Position numbers and translations under genes: made by a program | Shown: positions 20,295-33,108 of the stretch, one piece after another | Layout: every line of letters begins with the position of its first letter | How positions within the stretch are numbered: the stretch's first letter is position 1 | Notes under the pieces: generated by a model | Told to the model about the DNA's origin: nothing | The model's input: the letters and a program-made list of their open reading frames with translations, nothing else | Database searches by the model: none | Source: G963704535 sp963704535 | GTDB taxonomy: Bacteria; Chloroflexota; Chloroflexia; Chloroflexales; Roseiflexaceae | Length of the DNA stretch: 64,000 bases | Assembly (NCBI GenBank): GCA_963704535.1 | Contig: OY969916.1 | Span: forward strand, 10,540,001-10,604,000 | Reading direction: 5' to 3'

Positions 20295-20299
20295 AAAAC

Positions 20300-21437
20300 T
20301 TAATGGCCGCCGGAGGTGGCCGGCCCGGTGACAGTAAAGAAAAAGCCCAGCGCGACAATCAGGTAGACCGCTAGGAGTTGGGCGCCCTCCAGCCAGTTGC
20401 TCTCGCCATCCACCGAGATTTGGGCGGCCAGGATGACCGCCAGCGTCAGAGCGGCGACCTCGAAAAGGCTGAAGAACAGCGTCATCTCCGGCCCGAACAG
20501 GAGGCTGATAAAGACCAGCAGCGGCGCGACGAACAGCGCTATCTGCATGCTCGACCCAAGCGAGATCGTCAGCGACAGGTCCATCTTGTTCTTGTAGGCC
20601 ACCTGCACACCGACGATATGCTCGGCGACATTGCCGACTATCGGGATGATGATCACCCCCAGGAACAGCTCGCTAACCCCCAGGCTCGCGACGACCGGCT
20701 CGACCGCGCCGACCAGAAACTCGCTCAGGAACACGATCGCGATCGTGCAGACGGCCAGGATTCCGATCGAGACCGGCACGCTCCACTTGGCCTGGTGTGC
20801 CGCCTCCTCATCGCTGTGGTCGTCGACCCCGCTATGGCCGTGCCCTGCGCCGGGTGGCTGCTGGAAGAGGAACACGATGCTGAGCACATACAACGCGATC
20901 AAGATGCCGGCGACCCACAGGCTTAACGAGTTCGAGCGCCGGGTCCCGCACGCTGGTGCTGAAGACATCGACTTGGCCGATCTGGACCTCGTGCAGCAGC
21001 TCGAACATGGTCGGGATAATCAGCCCGATCACTGCCAGCATCATCATGTCAGCCGACATCCCGGCCAACCCGCGGTCGAAGCGCTGGATGCCGTTCTTGA
21101 GGCCGCCGAGTAGCAAGCTCGCGCCCAGGATCAGCAGCAGGTTGCCCAGGATCGAGCCGGTGATCGACGCTTTGACCAGATCGATCTTGCCGGCGCTCAG
21201 GGCGACGATCGTGATGATCAGCTCGGCGGCATTGCCCAAGGTTGCGTTGAGCAGCCCGCCGATGCGTGGGCCGGTGTGGATCGCCAGCTCCTCGGTCGCC
21301 TCGCCCAGCAGCCCCGCCAGCGGGATCAGCCCGATACATGCGAAGGCGAAGAGCAGCATCGGGTTGTGAATGGCTTCGATGAACTCGACCAGGAAGGCAA
21401 GCGGGACAAAGATCAGCAGGTAACGCAGGTACTTCAA
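20300..21437 (-). CDS. cax: Ca2+/H+ antiporter (CaCA family), one frameshift
   Basis: Exports calcium in exchange for protons. The start is a TTG at 21437 with AAAGGAA eight bases upstream. Both family alpha repeats are present: GEATEELAIHTGPRIGGLLNATLGNAAELI (about 45-75) and VGNVAEHIVGVQVAYKNKMDLSL in the second half. About eleven membrane helices are separated by a His/Asp-rich cytoplasmic loop (GHGHSGVDDHSDEEAAH), probably a metal-sensing acidic loop. A frame break near 20940 separates the halves; the second half continues NSLSLWVAGILIALY without loss. Full length is about 375 residues, normal for the family. Confidence 0.88.
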
Positions 21438-21585
21438 GCGCGCGTTCCTTTCTTCAGGCGGGCAGGAGCCAGAAACGACACCATTGGGGCGAGTAGATGC
21501 GGCGTATCATACCATATTTTGTGCCGACCGCTGCCGGGATGCGTCAAGGCTGAACGCTCAGGCTGCGCTCCTTTTTCTTCCTTTT

Positions 21586-21623
21586 ATCGTCGATTTTTGC
21601 CCGACCGGGCAAAAATCGACGAT
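21586..21623. terminator. Perfect 18-bp palindrome ATCGTCGATTTTTGCCCG
   Basis: ATCGTCGATTTTTGCCCG (21586-21603), two bases, then its exact complement (21606-21623), flanked by T and A runs. A sister copy with small changes lies at 50147-50191. Terminator-like in both directions. Confidence 0.7.
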
Positions 21624-21646
21624 GAAAAATGGGTCAAGTACCTTAA

Positions 21647-21683
21647 AATAAGGAGGCGCGGCTCATCGCCGCGCCTCCTTATT
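21647..21683 (-). terminator. Terminator hairpin after dnaK
   Basis: AATAAGGAGGCGCGGC-TCATC-GCCGCGCCTCCTTATT, a perfect 16-bp stem with A/T-rich flanks, lies 86 bp downstream of the dnaK stop. With the palindrome above and the repeat at 21689 it fills most of the 331-bp gap between cax and dnaK. Confidence 0.75.
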
Positions 21684-21688
21684 GGTCT

Positions 21689-21742
21689 AAATGTGGGTGG
21701 GGAGACTGAGGGGGCTGCCCCCTCAAACCTCCTTTTCCCAGA
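21689..21742. repeat. G-run/C-run hairpin repeat, reverse orientation
   Basis: AAATGTGGGTGGGGAGACTGAGGGGG-CTG-CCCCCTCAAACCTCCTTTTCCCAG, the same family as 5338-5394 but inverted. Confidence 0.85.
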
Positions 21743-21768
21743 ACTGCAAAGCTCCAAAGAACCTTGTC

Positions 21769-23654
<1,886 letters not shown>

Positions 23655-23678
23655 ACTGTTCCCTCTTCTATTGAGCTA

Positions 23679-23733
23679 AGAGATTGGAGATTAGGGATCA
23701 GAGATTGAACCAATGCGCCAACCTCCAATCGCT
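23679..23733. repeat. Weak stuttered-word palindrome (GAGATTGGAGATTAG words)
   Basis: AGAGATTGGAGATTAGGGATCAGAG is followed by AACCTCCAATCGCTAAC. It lies just upstream of the dnaK start on the minus strand. The rest of the 361-bp gap (23734-24015) separates divergent dnaK and the beta-helix gene. TAGAAT at 23952-23957 may be a -10 for the latter, without a good -35. Confidence 0.5.
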
Positions 23734-24015
23734 AACTGTTCTGAGACGTCTCGCGGCCGTGTCCCACATGGCGACGCACCGCGATTCGCGCTGGTCTAAG
23801 TGTACTCGCTTGACGATAGTGGGCTGTAAGAGGGGCGTTAGAGAAGTGTTAGAAATTGGGGAGATAGGGATGCCTGTGCAGCTACACTCCCCTTTACACC
23901 CGCTAAACTTTTTAGTACTACATTCCTAGTCAAATCCCCGCGCGTGTGTGCTAGAATGTGAATTGACTTTTCTTAACCTGCCCTGTTTTTGTTCAATAGA
24001 AGAGAGGAGCGCTCA

Positions 24016-27000
24016 ATGTCTCGTAGTCGCCGCTCCACGGCCTTGAGCCTGGTCCTGGCCCTGATGTGCGCCTCGTTCGCGGCTGTACGGCCGCCGTCGG
24101 CGGCGCAGGCCGCCCAGTTCAACTACGTCGTGGACCTCGCCGCCGACCTCAACCTGGCGACGAACCCGCAGATCACCTGCGCGACCGTGGCGCAGGATAT
24201 GGATTGTACGCTTCGCAAGGCAATGGAGTTGGCCAACAGCGACGGCGGGTCGAGCGACATCACGTTTGACATCCCCGAAGAGGCTGATGTTCCTGAGTTC
24301 GGCTATAGCGACGCCACCCAACTGTGGACGATCGCCCCGGCCTCTACGCTGCCGGAGTTGACCACCGGCTCGACCGGCATTATTGGGCTCGGCAACCAGA
24401 TCTCCGGGGCGCCGCGGGTGGTTATTGACGGCACGAATGTACCGGCGACCAGCGGTGTTGGCTTTAGCATCAAGTCGTCCAACAACCGGATCGAGCGGCT
24501 GGCGATCGTCAATTTCAAGACATCCCCAAGCCCAATTACAGGGGTCGGCATCCGTATCTCGACGCCGACCACACCCCCTGGCCAGCCGCGCGTCACCGGC
24601 AACACGATCGTCGGAAACTTCATCGGAGCACTGCCAGGCGATCCCGTCGCGGCGCCAAATGCGCTGGCCGGCATCCAGATCGACGGAGCGGATCGCAACA
24701 CGATCGGCGACACCACCAGCCTGGCCAACCGTAATATCATCAGTGGTAATGGCGGATCAGGAATCATTCTGACAGGAGCGTATACCAATACCATCCAAAA
24801 TAACTACATTGGCATTCATCTCACCGCAAGCTTCGTACCGCTCGGCAACCAGGGTAACGGCATCGACATCGTGAACAGCCAGGGCAATATCATCGGCGGA
24901 ACAACCACTGCGGCTGTGCTGCCGCGCAACTATATTGGTGACAACAAGCAGAACGGCATCCTGCTCACCGGAAGTAACACCCGCAATAACATCATTGCCG
25001 GCAACTTCGTCGGCACGCAGACTGGCTCTAACGACTTAGGCAACACGCTCGACGGAATCCTGATCGCTTTTGGAGCCAACGGCAACACGATCTCCGGCAA
25101 TACAGCGGTTCGCTCGGTGATCGGGGGCAATGGCGGCTATGGTGTCCAGATCACCGACAACGGCACCAGCAACAATCAGATTCTGGGAGCCTATATCGGC
25201 GTGCGAAATAGTGGCACTGCGGCGATCGCCAATGACCGGGGCGGGGTGCGTGTGCAGAACAACGCCAGTAACAACACTATCGGCGGCAGCGGCACCGGCC
25301 AGGGCAATGTCATCTCCGGCAACAAAGGCTACGGTGTTTCGCTGGGCAGAACCATCAATACCGGCTTCACCGATATCGCCTCCAACACCATCACCGGCAA
25401 CACGATCGGCCTGCGCGCCGACGGGACGATCTCCATGACCAACACGCTCGGCGGCATCTTGATCGACAGCGGCTCGCGGAATAACCGCGTCGGCGGGTCG
25501 AGCGCGGCCGAGCAGAATGTCATCGCCGGCAACGGCGGGTCGGGCGTGGTGATCAGCGGCACAGCCACATTGAGCAACACCGTCATCGGAAATATCATTG
25601 GCCTGCGGCGCGCCACGACCAACGGCGCGTACAACACCCCGGCCAACAACGCCGGCGACGGGGTGCTCGTTACCAGCGGCGCGCAGTTCACGCGCGTTGG
25701 CGGCACGACCGCCGAGGGCAACATCATCGCGGCCAACACCGGCAACGGCATACGCATCGCCGGCACCGGCACCACCACTACGACCGTCCATTCCAACCAG
25801 ATCGGTACGCTCAAGTCCGGCAGCAGCTACCTCGATCTTGGCAACCTCCAGAACGGCATCCTGGTCGAGGGCGGCGCGCGCGGGGCGTCGGTCATCAGCA
25901 ACACAATCTACTTTAACGACCAGAGCGGCGTGCGGGTCAAAGACACCGGCACCCTACGTGTCAAGATCATTAACAATAGCATCTCGCGCAACGGCCAGGC
26001 CGGCATCGACCTGACCCCCGACGGCGCCGGCAACCCGAACAACCCCAACCACGATATCAATCCGCCGATCAGCCTGCGCCTGAACCAACTGGGGCGGCTG
26101 ACCGGGCAGGTACTGAACGACGCGGGCAACCAGGCCGAACTCTGTGCCTCACCTGCCTGCTCCAGATCTTCGCCGCCGACCCGCTGGCGCTCGACAGCCA
26201 GGGCCGCGATAAGCTGGTGGAGACCACGATCGACGCGGGCGGCCACTTCACGGCCACGGTCGGCTCCGGCCTGCCCAAGCAGATCGCGGTCACGGCCACC
26301 GACAAGGACGGCAACACCTCCGAGTTCGCGATCTTCAACACCGTCCTGGGCCTCAACGTCTGGACCGAGGCCAGCCAGAACGCCTTCCCCGGCCAGGTCG
26401 TCACCTACACCCACCGCATCAGCAACACCGGCACGGTCGACTTCGAGAACGACTTGGAGCTTGCGGGCAGCTCCAGCCTCGGCTGGGGCGTGCAGGTCGC
26501 GCCGACCGGCAAGTTCTCGGTGCTGGCCGGGCAGGAGAAGCCGATCACCCTGACGCTGACGCTGCCGAATGGCCCCGATCCGAAGGTGCTCGCCGGCCTG
26601 GTCGACCTGGCCAGGGTGACAGTTACCTCGACGCGCTTCCTGACAATCACCGACAGCCTGACCGATACGACCACCGTGCAGCCCAAGTTCCTGCTGTTGG
26701 TCAGCCCGCAGGGCATCAGCGGGCTAGCCTCGCCGAAGGCGCCTAACAATATCATTCGCTACTCGCACACGCTGATCAACACCGGTAACATTACCACCAC
26801 AGTCGCGATCACGGCGACCACCACCCCCGGCTGGCCGACCAGCGTTTCGCCGACCAGCATCCAGCTTGCGCCCGGCAGCGCGAACGCCAGGAGCGTCACC
26901 GTCAGCGTGACGGTGCCCAACCCGGATATCCAGGCCGGCACGATCGCCAGGACCGTGGTCCAGGTCACGGTTCCCAGCGACCCAACGCAGAACAAGGTCT

Positions 27001-27425
27001 TCACCGACACGACCACGGTCGAGCTTGAGCCGAGCGCGATTATGATATCGGACCAGGAGGGTGACGCCAGCGCCGGCGAGGTCATCAAGTTCATCCACAG
27101 CGTTGAGAACCGCAGCAACGGCCCGGCCACCTTCAAGCTCAGCGGCACGTCGAGCCAGGGCAGTCAGATCACGTTCACCCGCGTCGATGGCCTTGAGTTT
27201 GGTCCCGACAACTCCTTCACGCTCGACAACACGCTTGGCCAGAACCGGCTGAACTTCATCGCCGAGATCACCATCAGCGAGCGGGCGCTCCCCGGCACCC
27301 GCGACGTGATCACGCTCACGCTGGTGGACGAACAGAGTCGCGTGCGGGCGACCCTTCAGGACCGGATCAATATCACCAACAGCCCGATCCTCCCGCGCCT
27401 GTACATGCCGTTCATCGCCCGTTAA
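24016..27425 (+). CDS. Secreted right-handed beta-helix protein with three Ig-like repeats, one frameshift
   Basis: About 1136 residues. Start ATG 24016 follows GAGAGGAG. Signal peptide MSRSRRSTALSLVLALMCASFAA ends near AQA. The next part resembles the CSLREAI/IDGT-type leader of secreted beta-helix proteins (DCTLRKAMELAN, VVIDGTNVPAT). About 500 residues of N/G/I-rich coils follow (NTIVGNFIG, NIISGNGGSGI, NNIIAGN), the pattern of parallel beta-helix repeats. The frame breaks near 26150 and continues as LQIFAADPLALDSQG. It then has three modules of about 100 residues of the type THxxxNTGxxxxxFxL. The C-terminus is PRLYMPFIAR. It is probably a surface adhesin or cell-surface structural protein; no enzyme motif is recognised. 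Confidence 0.75.
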
Positions 27426-27430
27426 CATGC

Positions 27431-27504
27431 GAGAGATTGGAGATCGGAGACTGGAGATTGCACGAGCATCTTCAATCTCCGATCTCCAATCCCCAATCTC
27501 CAAA
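27431..27504. repeat. Stuttered-word palindrome (GGAGATTGGAGATC words)
   Basis: GAGAGATTGGAGATCGGAGA on the left pairs with AATCTCCGATCTCCAATCCC on the right. It begins 6 bp after the stop of the first beta-helix gene and ends 16 bp before the next start, so it is the entire intergenic region. Confidence 0.85.
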
Positions 27505-27519
27505 CATAGGAGGAGCGCC

Positions 27520-30500
27520 GTGCCGCTTGCTTTACGACGACTCTGCATCATCGCGCTGTTGGCGCTGCTGGCCGCCGGCGTGCCCCTGGCGCGGCCGGCC
27601 CGCGCGGCGGGCACCTTCACCGTCACCAAGACCGCCGACACCAGCGGAACATGCCTCGCCTCCAATTGCTCGCTGCGCGAGGCGATCACCGCCGCCAACA
27701 ACGCCAGCGGCGGCACGGTGGCCTTCAACATCCCGACCGGCGACGCCGGCTTCGACCCCGCTGGCTACTGGACGATCAAGCCGCTGACGCCGCTCCCGGC
27801 CCTGAGCAGTGGGAGCATTCTGATCGACGGCACGACCCAGCCGGGCGGGCGGGCCAGCGGGCCGAAGATCGTGATCGACGGCAGCCTGGTGATCGACCCA
27901 GCCTTCGGCAATCCCCCCAACGGCCATGGCATTAAGCTTACCTCGGCCAACAACACCGTCAAGAGCCTGGTGATCAATAATTTCCCCCGATCGCTTGGAC
28001 TCGGCAACAACTCGGGTGGCGCGGGGGTCTATATCGTCGGCACGGCGGCGACCGGCAACCGCGTGATCGGCTGCTACATCGGTACCACGCCGGATGGCAA
28101 CACTGCTGCGCGAAATAGTGACTGGGGTGTGCTGATCGACGATGGCGCAAGCTCGAACACCATCGGCGGGACAGCCCCCGGTGAGGGCAACCTGATTTCG
28201 GGCAACAGCATCTTGAATCGTGGTGGCGCCAACGTCGGGATCGGCCAGGTTAAGGCCAACAGCAGCAACCCGATCCGGCTCAATCTCGTCGTCGGCAACC
28301 TGATCGGCACCAACGCGGCCGGCACGGCCACGATCGGCGGCGGCAACCTGGGCGACGGCGTGAAGCTGGCCTCCTGGGCGCAGAGCAACACGATCGGCGG
28401 GACCGCCGCGACCGCGCGCAATGTGATCTCGGGCCACGACGCGGCGGACCCGAACGGCAAGGGCGTGACCATCGCCTCGCAGACCAGCCGGCCGAACACC
28501 AATAATGTCGTCCTGGGCAATTACATCGGTACGGATCGGAACGGCGCGTCGAGCATTAAGAACAGGCTCGGCGTCCAGGTGATCGGCAGCGTCGGCAGCA
28601 CGATCGGCGGCACGGCGGCCGGTTCGCGCAACATTATCGCCGGTAACGGCAAAGGCGTCGTGGTAGAGAACAACCAGACCAGCAATATTACTGTTGCCGG
28701 CAACTGGATCGGGCTCAGAGCCGATGGCGCGGCCCTCGGCAATGGTGGGAGCGACGGTGGGCACGGCGTCGACGTCAAGAACAGCGCGGTGGGGACGATG
28801 ATCGGGCCGGATAATGTGATCTCGGCCAATGCGGGGGATGGCGTACAGATCAACGTCGGCGGCACGGTCGTCAAGGGCAATTATATCGGCACCAACTCGA
28901 CCGGCACGACCTCTGTCGGGTTCCAGAACGGCCAGGCCAGCATCCGCGTCGCCACCGGCCAACTGAGCCGGATCGGCGGCCCAACCATCGACGACCGCAA
29001 CGTGATCGCGCTCGGCACCAATGGGCTGACCGCGATCTGGATCGTCGGCAGCACCGGCGCCTCGAACAACACCGTCGAGGGCAATTATATCGGCATGAAC
29101 GCCCAGGGTACTGCCGGCCTGCTCGTCACGCCGCCGGCCGGCAGCAGCGGCATCCTGCTCGATGGTGGGACGCAGAACAACACGATCGGCGGCACGACGG
29201 TCGCTTCGCGCAACATCATCTCCGGCAACAACCTCGGCGTGCAGATCAAGGACGCCGGCACCAGCGCCAATAAGATCTCCGGCAACTGGATCGGCGTCAA
29301 CGCGAGCGGCAATGCGCTGCCGAACACCGGCTACGGCATCCGCATCCTGAACGGTGCGACCGGCAATACTATCGGTGGGCTCACTGCCAGCGAGGGCAAC
29401 CTGGTGGCCAGGAATAGCGCGGTCGGCATCTCGGTCGAGGGCACCAGCAATAACAACCTGATCTTGCACAACTCGGTCCGAAACAACGGTGCCTTCGGCA
29501 GTAGCGCCCCCGGCATCCGCGTCATCACGGCCAGCGGCATCAAGATCAGCCAGACCGAGACCGCCGACAACGACGGCGACGGCATCCTGCTGCTGTCCAG
29601 CGGCAACGGCAACCGCGCCGAGCCAACCAATTTGCAGCTCAACGGCCAGACCCTGACCGGAAACGCGCCTGGTTGTGCCGGCTGCACGATCGAGATCTTC
29701 ACCAGCCCGAACCAGCAAGACGGCGAGGGGCCGCGCTACCTAGGCTCCACGACCGCCGACGGCAGCGGCGGCTTCGCCTTCGTAGCGACCGGGTGCGACG
29801 CATTCCTGACCGCGACGGCGACCGACGGGTCCGGCAACACCTCGCCCTTCGCCCCGATGATCGGCACCTGCCAAGCGCCGCAGGCCGGCGTCCAGCTCGA
29901 CCCGGCCAGCCCGCCGTCGAAGCAGACCACGCCGGGGGTTGCCGTGACATACCAGCACACGTTGAAAAACACCGGAACCGCGCCGGGCGCCTTCACCATC
30001 ACGGCCAGCCAGCCGCCGAGCGGCTGGACCGTCCAACTCAGCCAGACCAGCGTGAACCTGGCGGCCGGCGCCTCCACGACGATCGTGCTCACCGTCACGC
30101 CGCCGGCCAACGCCACGGTCGTGGCGGTCCAGACCACCGTGACCGCCACGGTCGGCGCCCTGTCGGATGCCGAGGTCGATACGACGACCGTCGCGCAGGT
30201 CTATGGCGTGAAGATCGGGCCGAAGACCAACAGCGGCCAGATCACACCGCCCGGCTTCATCGACTACACCCACGTGATCACCAACACCGGCAATGGCCCT
30301 GACACGATCACGCTGTCCGAGACCCACACCAACCCCAACGTGTCGGTCACATTCCCGAATGGAAACCAGTGTGCGGGCCTGGCGCCAGGTGCAACCTGCA
30401 CGCGCGTCGTGCGCGTGACCGCCGCCGCCGGCGCCACCGGCGCCGACACGACCACCGTGACCGCGACCTCGTCGGGGACCGGCAACCCCTCCGACTCGGC

Positions 30501-32889
30501 GCAGGACACGAGCACCTTCATCACGGCGGCAGTGCCGCAGATCACGACCAACCCGACTAAGACGGTGCTGCCGGGCGACACGGCCACGTTCGTCCACACG
30601 GTCACGAATATCGGCAATATCACTGGCAACTTCACCCTGACGCTGCTCAATAGCGCGCCAGCCGGCTGGAGCTTCGCGCGCGAGCCGGTCGGCAGCTTCT
30701 CGCTGGCGCCGGGCGCGACCAAGCTGGTCACGGTGACGATCACGGCTGCATCGGGGGCCAGCGCCCCGAATGTCGGCGCGACGGCCACCGCCCAAGCCCA
30801 GGTCGAGTTGTCCAGCGGCGCCATCGCGCGGGCCGACGACACGGCCCAGGCGCTGCTGCGACCGGCCTTCACCTTCAGCCCGGCCACCCAGCCGACGGTC
30901 AACAACAGCGTGCCGGGCCGGACGGTGCCTTTCACCCACACGCTGACCAACGACGGCAATGGCCCCGACACCTTCACCATCCTGATCACGCCGACCGGCG
31001 GCTTGACCGCCGTGCCGATCGGCCCGCTCACCTTGGCCAGGAACGAGAGCCGGCTGGTGGTCGTGCAGGTCCAGGTGCCCGCCGGCCAGGGCGCCGGCTC
31101 GTACACGGTTGACGTGAGCGCCCAAACCAACAGCACGCCCAAGCCGGCGCCGCAGACCCAGACCGACACAATTATCGTGGTCGGCGCGGCGGTGCCGCTG
31201 CTCTCGCCTGGCCAGATCCGGGACGCCAGCCCGCCGCTGCCCACAACAGTGTCATTCACCCACATTCTCACCAACACTGGCAATCAGGCCGGAACTTTCA
31301 CCCTGGCGGCGAGCGTGGTCGGCGCGCCGGCCGGCTGGAGCGCCGCCCCATCTCAGCCAAGCTGTAGCCTGGTGCAGAACGCCTCCTGCACCTTCACGGT
31401 GAATGTTACTGTGCCGGCCGGCGCGACCGTCGGCCTCACAGGTATCGTCGTGACCGCCAGCTATAGCGGCCCGCCGCCCGCCAGTGACAGCGTGACCGAC
31501 TCCGTGCGGGTGCCGGCGATCCCCGGCGTCCAGCTCACGCCGAACTACCCGAACGGCGACGGCGATCCCGGCGAGGTGGTCATGTACACCCACACGCTGA
31601 CCAACACCGGCAACGGCACCGATACTTTCACAATCACCCTCCAGACTACTCCCGGCTGGCTGGCCCAGGTCACGCCGCAGCTCGTCGTCAATGTCCCGCG
31701 CGGTGAGACTAGGACCGTGACCGTGACCGTGACCGTGCCCAGGGGCGTCGTCGCCGGCACCACCGGGGTCGTGACGGCCACGGCCACCTCGGCGCTGGTG
31801 CCCCATCCCACGGCCAGCGTCGTGGATGTGACCAGCATCAACGCGCAGCCCGGCGCCGAGCTGCTCCCCGCCGCGCAGACGTTGGGCGCCATCCCGACCG
31901 AGACCTTATCCGACACGGTCACATTCGCCCATCAACTGCGTAACACCGGCAGCATTTCGCTGACCTACACACTCACGAAGGCCGACAGCCTGGGCTGGAC
32001 ATCGGTCCTGACGCCGACCGAAGTCGGGCCACTGGCGCCAGGCCAATCGGTACCGATCTCGCTCACCGTGACCGCGCCGGCCGGCACGCCGTTCGGCAGC
32101 ACCCCGAACGTCACCACGATCAGCGTGCGCGAGAAGAACGGCCCGGCGACGACCCTGGCGACCGCCGTCGATACCACCACCGTCGGCCCGCGCTACGGCG
32201 CGCTGCTGACGCCGACCGACAACTACGGCGCGGTGCTCCCCGGCGCGACACGGGTTTACACCCACACGCTAGCCAACACCGGGGCCATAACCGATACTTT
32301 CCTGCTGTCGGTGCTTGACTTTAGCGGCTGGAATGTCCTTGTGGCGCCGCCAAGCATCGACCTGGGGGGCGGGCAAAGCACGACGATCAGCGTCACGGTC
32401 CAGGTGCCGACCTCGGCGCTCTCCGGCACGCTGGACCTGACCACGGTGTTCGTGCAGTCGACCTCGGACCCAACCGTCAACGGCAGCGCGCAGGAGCATA
32501 CGACGGTACTGCAAGTGGTGGGGCTGGACCTGGCGCCGGGCCGCGCGAGGACGATCGCGCCAAGTGACCAGGTGCAGTTCGTCCATACGCTGATCAACAC
32601 CGGCAACGGCGTGGACACCTTCACGCTCACAGCGACCAACGCACTCGGATGGCCGGTGACGCTTTCGCCTGGCAGCATCAGCCTGGCGCCCGGCGAGACG
32701 TTCCCGGCGATCACCGTCAACGTCCAGGTCCCAGCCGGCGTGACGCCCGGCGCGATCGAGCAGGTCACGATCACGGCCACGTCGCGCACTAAGTCGTCAG
32801 TCACCGGCAGCGTACGCAACCTGCTGCGCTACCCGCAACGGTCGGATATTGGCGGGCAGAAGCTGTATCTGCCGATCACGATGCGGTGA
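27520..32889 (+). CDS. Giant secreted beta-helix protein with nine Ig-like (NEW3/DUF11-type) repeats
   Basis: 1789 residues. A GTG at 27520 with AGGAGGAGCGCC just upstream is preferred over an ATG at 27427, which would translate the palindrome. Signal peptide VPLALRRLCIIALLALLAAG. Domain order: CSLREAITAAN leader with ILIDGTTQPGG; about 600 residues of beta-helix coils (NTIGGT, NVISG, GNYIGT) ; then nine ~100-residue modules starting with patterns like YTHTLTNTGNGTDTFTI and ending in PAGxxxG. The modules are typical of sortless surface stalks. The last residues are KLYLPITMR. Tandem paralogue of the preceding gene, which has three modules. Uninterrupted despite its length, unlike many neighbours. 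Confidence 0.8.
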   Translation: MPLALRRLCIIALLALLAAGVPLARPARAAGTFTVTKTADTSGTCLASNCSLREAITAANNASGGTVAFNIPTGDAGFDPAGYWTIKPLTPLPALSSGSILIDGTTQPGGRASGPKIVIDGSLVIDPAFGNPPNGHGIKLTSANNTVKSLVINNFPRSLGLGNNSGGAGVYIVGTAATGNRVIGCYIGTTPDGNTAARNSDWGVLIDDGASSNTIGGTAPGEGNLISGNSILNRGGANVGIGQVKANSSNPIRLNLVVGNLIGTNAAGTATIGGGNLGDGVKLASWAQSNTIGGTAATARNVISGHDAADPNGKGVTIASQTSRPNTNNVVLGNYIGTDRNGASSIKNRLGVQVIGSVGSTIGGTAAGSRNIIAGNGKGVVVENNQTSNITVAGNWIGLRADGAALGNGGSDGGHGVDVKNSAVGTMIGPDNVISANAGDGVQINVGGTVVKGNYIGTNSTGTTSVGFQNGQASIRVATGQLSRIGGPTIDDRNVIALGTNGLTAIWIVGSTGASNNTVEGNYIGMNAQGTAGLLVTPPAGSSGILLDGGTQNNTIGGTTVASRNIISGNNLGVQIKDAGTSANKISGNWIGVNASGNALPNTGYGIRILNGATGNTIGGLTASEGNLVARNSAVGISVEGTSNNNLILHNSVRNNGAFGSSAPGIRVITASGIKISQTETADNDGDGILLLSSGNGNRAEPTNLQLNGQTLTGNAPGCAGCTIEIFTSPNQQDGEGPRYLGSTTADGSGGFAFVATGCDAFLTATATDGSGNTSPFAPMIGTCQAPQAGVQLDPASPPSKQTTPGVAVTYQHTLKNTGTAPGAFTITASQPPSGWTVQLSQTSVNLAAGASTTIVLTVTPPANATVVAVQTTVTATVGALSDAEVDTTTVAQVYGVKIGPKTNSGQITPPGFIDYTHVITNTGNGPDTITLSETHTNPNVSVTFPNGNQCAGLAPGATCTRVVRVTAAAGATGADTTTVTATSSGTGNPSDSAQDTSTFITAAVPQITTNPTKTVLPGDTATFVHTVTNIGNITGNFTLTLLNSAPAGWSFAREPVGSFSLAPGATKLVTVTITAASGASAPNVGATATAQAQVELSSGAIARADDTAQALLRPAFTFSPATQPTVNNSVPGRTVPFTHTLTNDGNGPDTFTILITPTGGLTAVPIGPLTLARNESRLVVVQVQVPAGQGAGSYTVDVSAQTNSTPKPAPQTQTDTIIVVGAAVPLLSPGQIRDASPPLPTTVSFTHILTNTGNQAGTFTLAASVVGAPAGWSAAPSQPSCSLVQNASCTFTVNVTVPAGATVGLTGIVVTASYSGPPPASDSVTDSVRVPAIPGVQLTPNYPNGDGDPGEVVMYTHTLTNTGNGTDTFTITLQTTPGWLAQVTPQLVVNVPRGETRTVTVTVTVPRGVVAGTTGVVTATATSALVPHPTASVVDVTSINAQPGAELLPAAQTLGAIPTETLSDTVTFAHQLRNTGSISLTYTLTKADSLGWTSVLTPTEVGPLAPGQSVPISLTVTAPAGTPFGSTPNVTTISVREKNGPATTLATAVDTTTVGPRYGALLTPTDNYGAVLPGATRVYTHTLANTGAITDTFLLSVLDFSGWNVLVAPPSIDLGGGQSTTISVTVQVPTSALSGTLDLTTVFVQSTSDPTVNGSAQEHTTVLQVVGLDLAPGRARTIAPSDQVQFVHTLINTGNGVDTFTLTATNALGWPVTLSPGSISLAPGETFPAITVNVQVPAGVTPGAIEQVTITATSRTKSSVTGSVRNLLRYPQRSDIGGQKLYLPITMR

Positions 32890-32923
32890 GGCGGGATAGA
32901 TCATCTGTAAGGCTGGCCCTGAA

Positions 32924-32975
32924 CCGAGAACCAAGAGCCGAGTACCTCCTCTGATACTCGGCTCTTGGTTCTCGG
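32924..32975 (+). terminator. Perfect 21-bp stem palindrome after the giant beta-helix gene
   Basis: CCGAGAACCAAGAGCCGAGTA (32924-32944), a 10-base loop, and the exact complement ending at 32975. It uses CCAAGA/CCGAGAA words like the other stuttered palindromes and probably stops transcription of the beta-helix genes. Confidence 0.7.
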
Positions 32976-33024
32976 CTTGTTCACGAATAGTGATCGCACG
33001 ACGTAGCCGCATCGGGCGGACGGA

Positions 33025-33098
33025 ATACGTCGTCGGCGCCATACTTCATATGATGTGGCGAAATACGTAATCGGTACCGTAATTCATACGATGTGTGA
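33025..33098. repeat. Imperfect ~37-bp direct repeat upstream of the 800-residue protein
   Basis: AATACGTCGTCGGCGCCATACTTCATATGATGTG and AATACGTAATCGGTACCGTAATTCATACGATGTG follow one another with a phase of about 38 bp. They end 10 bp before a TATACT box, so they could be paired operator sites. The rest of the 400-bp gap (32890-33289) holds the terminator, this repeat and the leader frame below. Confidence 0.55.
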
Positions 33099-33108
33099 TG
33101 GTCGCGAG

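Noticed and set aside
20230..20296. Upstream ATG at 20296 for the LysR gene
   Set aside because: It would translate the GAGTGCA palindrome (CTLHSALCT) before the conserved helix-turn-helix, which normally starts within ten residues of the N-terminus.
23655..24015. CIRCE (HrcA) operator upstream of dnaK
   Set aside because: No TTAGCACTC-N9-GAGTGCTAA or close variant was found in the gap.
27427..27519. ATG at 27427 as start of the giant beta-helix protein
   Set aside because: It would translate a stuttered palindrome and bury the signal peptide 31 residues in; GTG 27520 has an AGGAGG site and opens directly on the signal peptide.
27532..29718. Long minus-strand open frame of 728 codons
   Set aside because: It lies entirely opposite the second beta-helix gene. 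Its composition (Ala/Arg/Asp/Gly/Val) is what the complement of a GC-rich, Thr/Gly/Asn/Ile-rich gene gives, with no ribosome site or family pattern.
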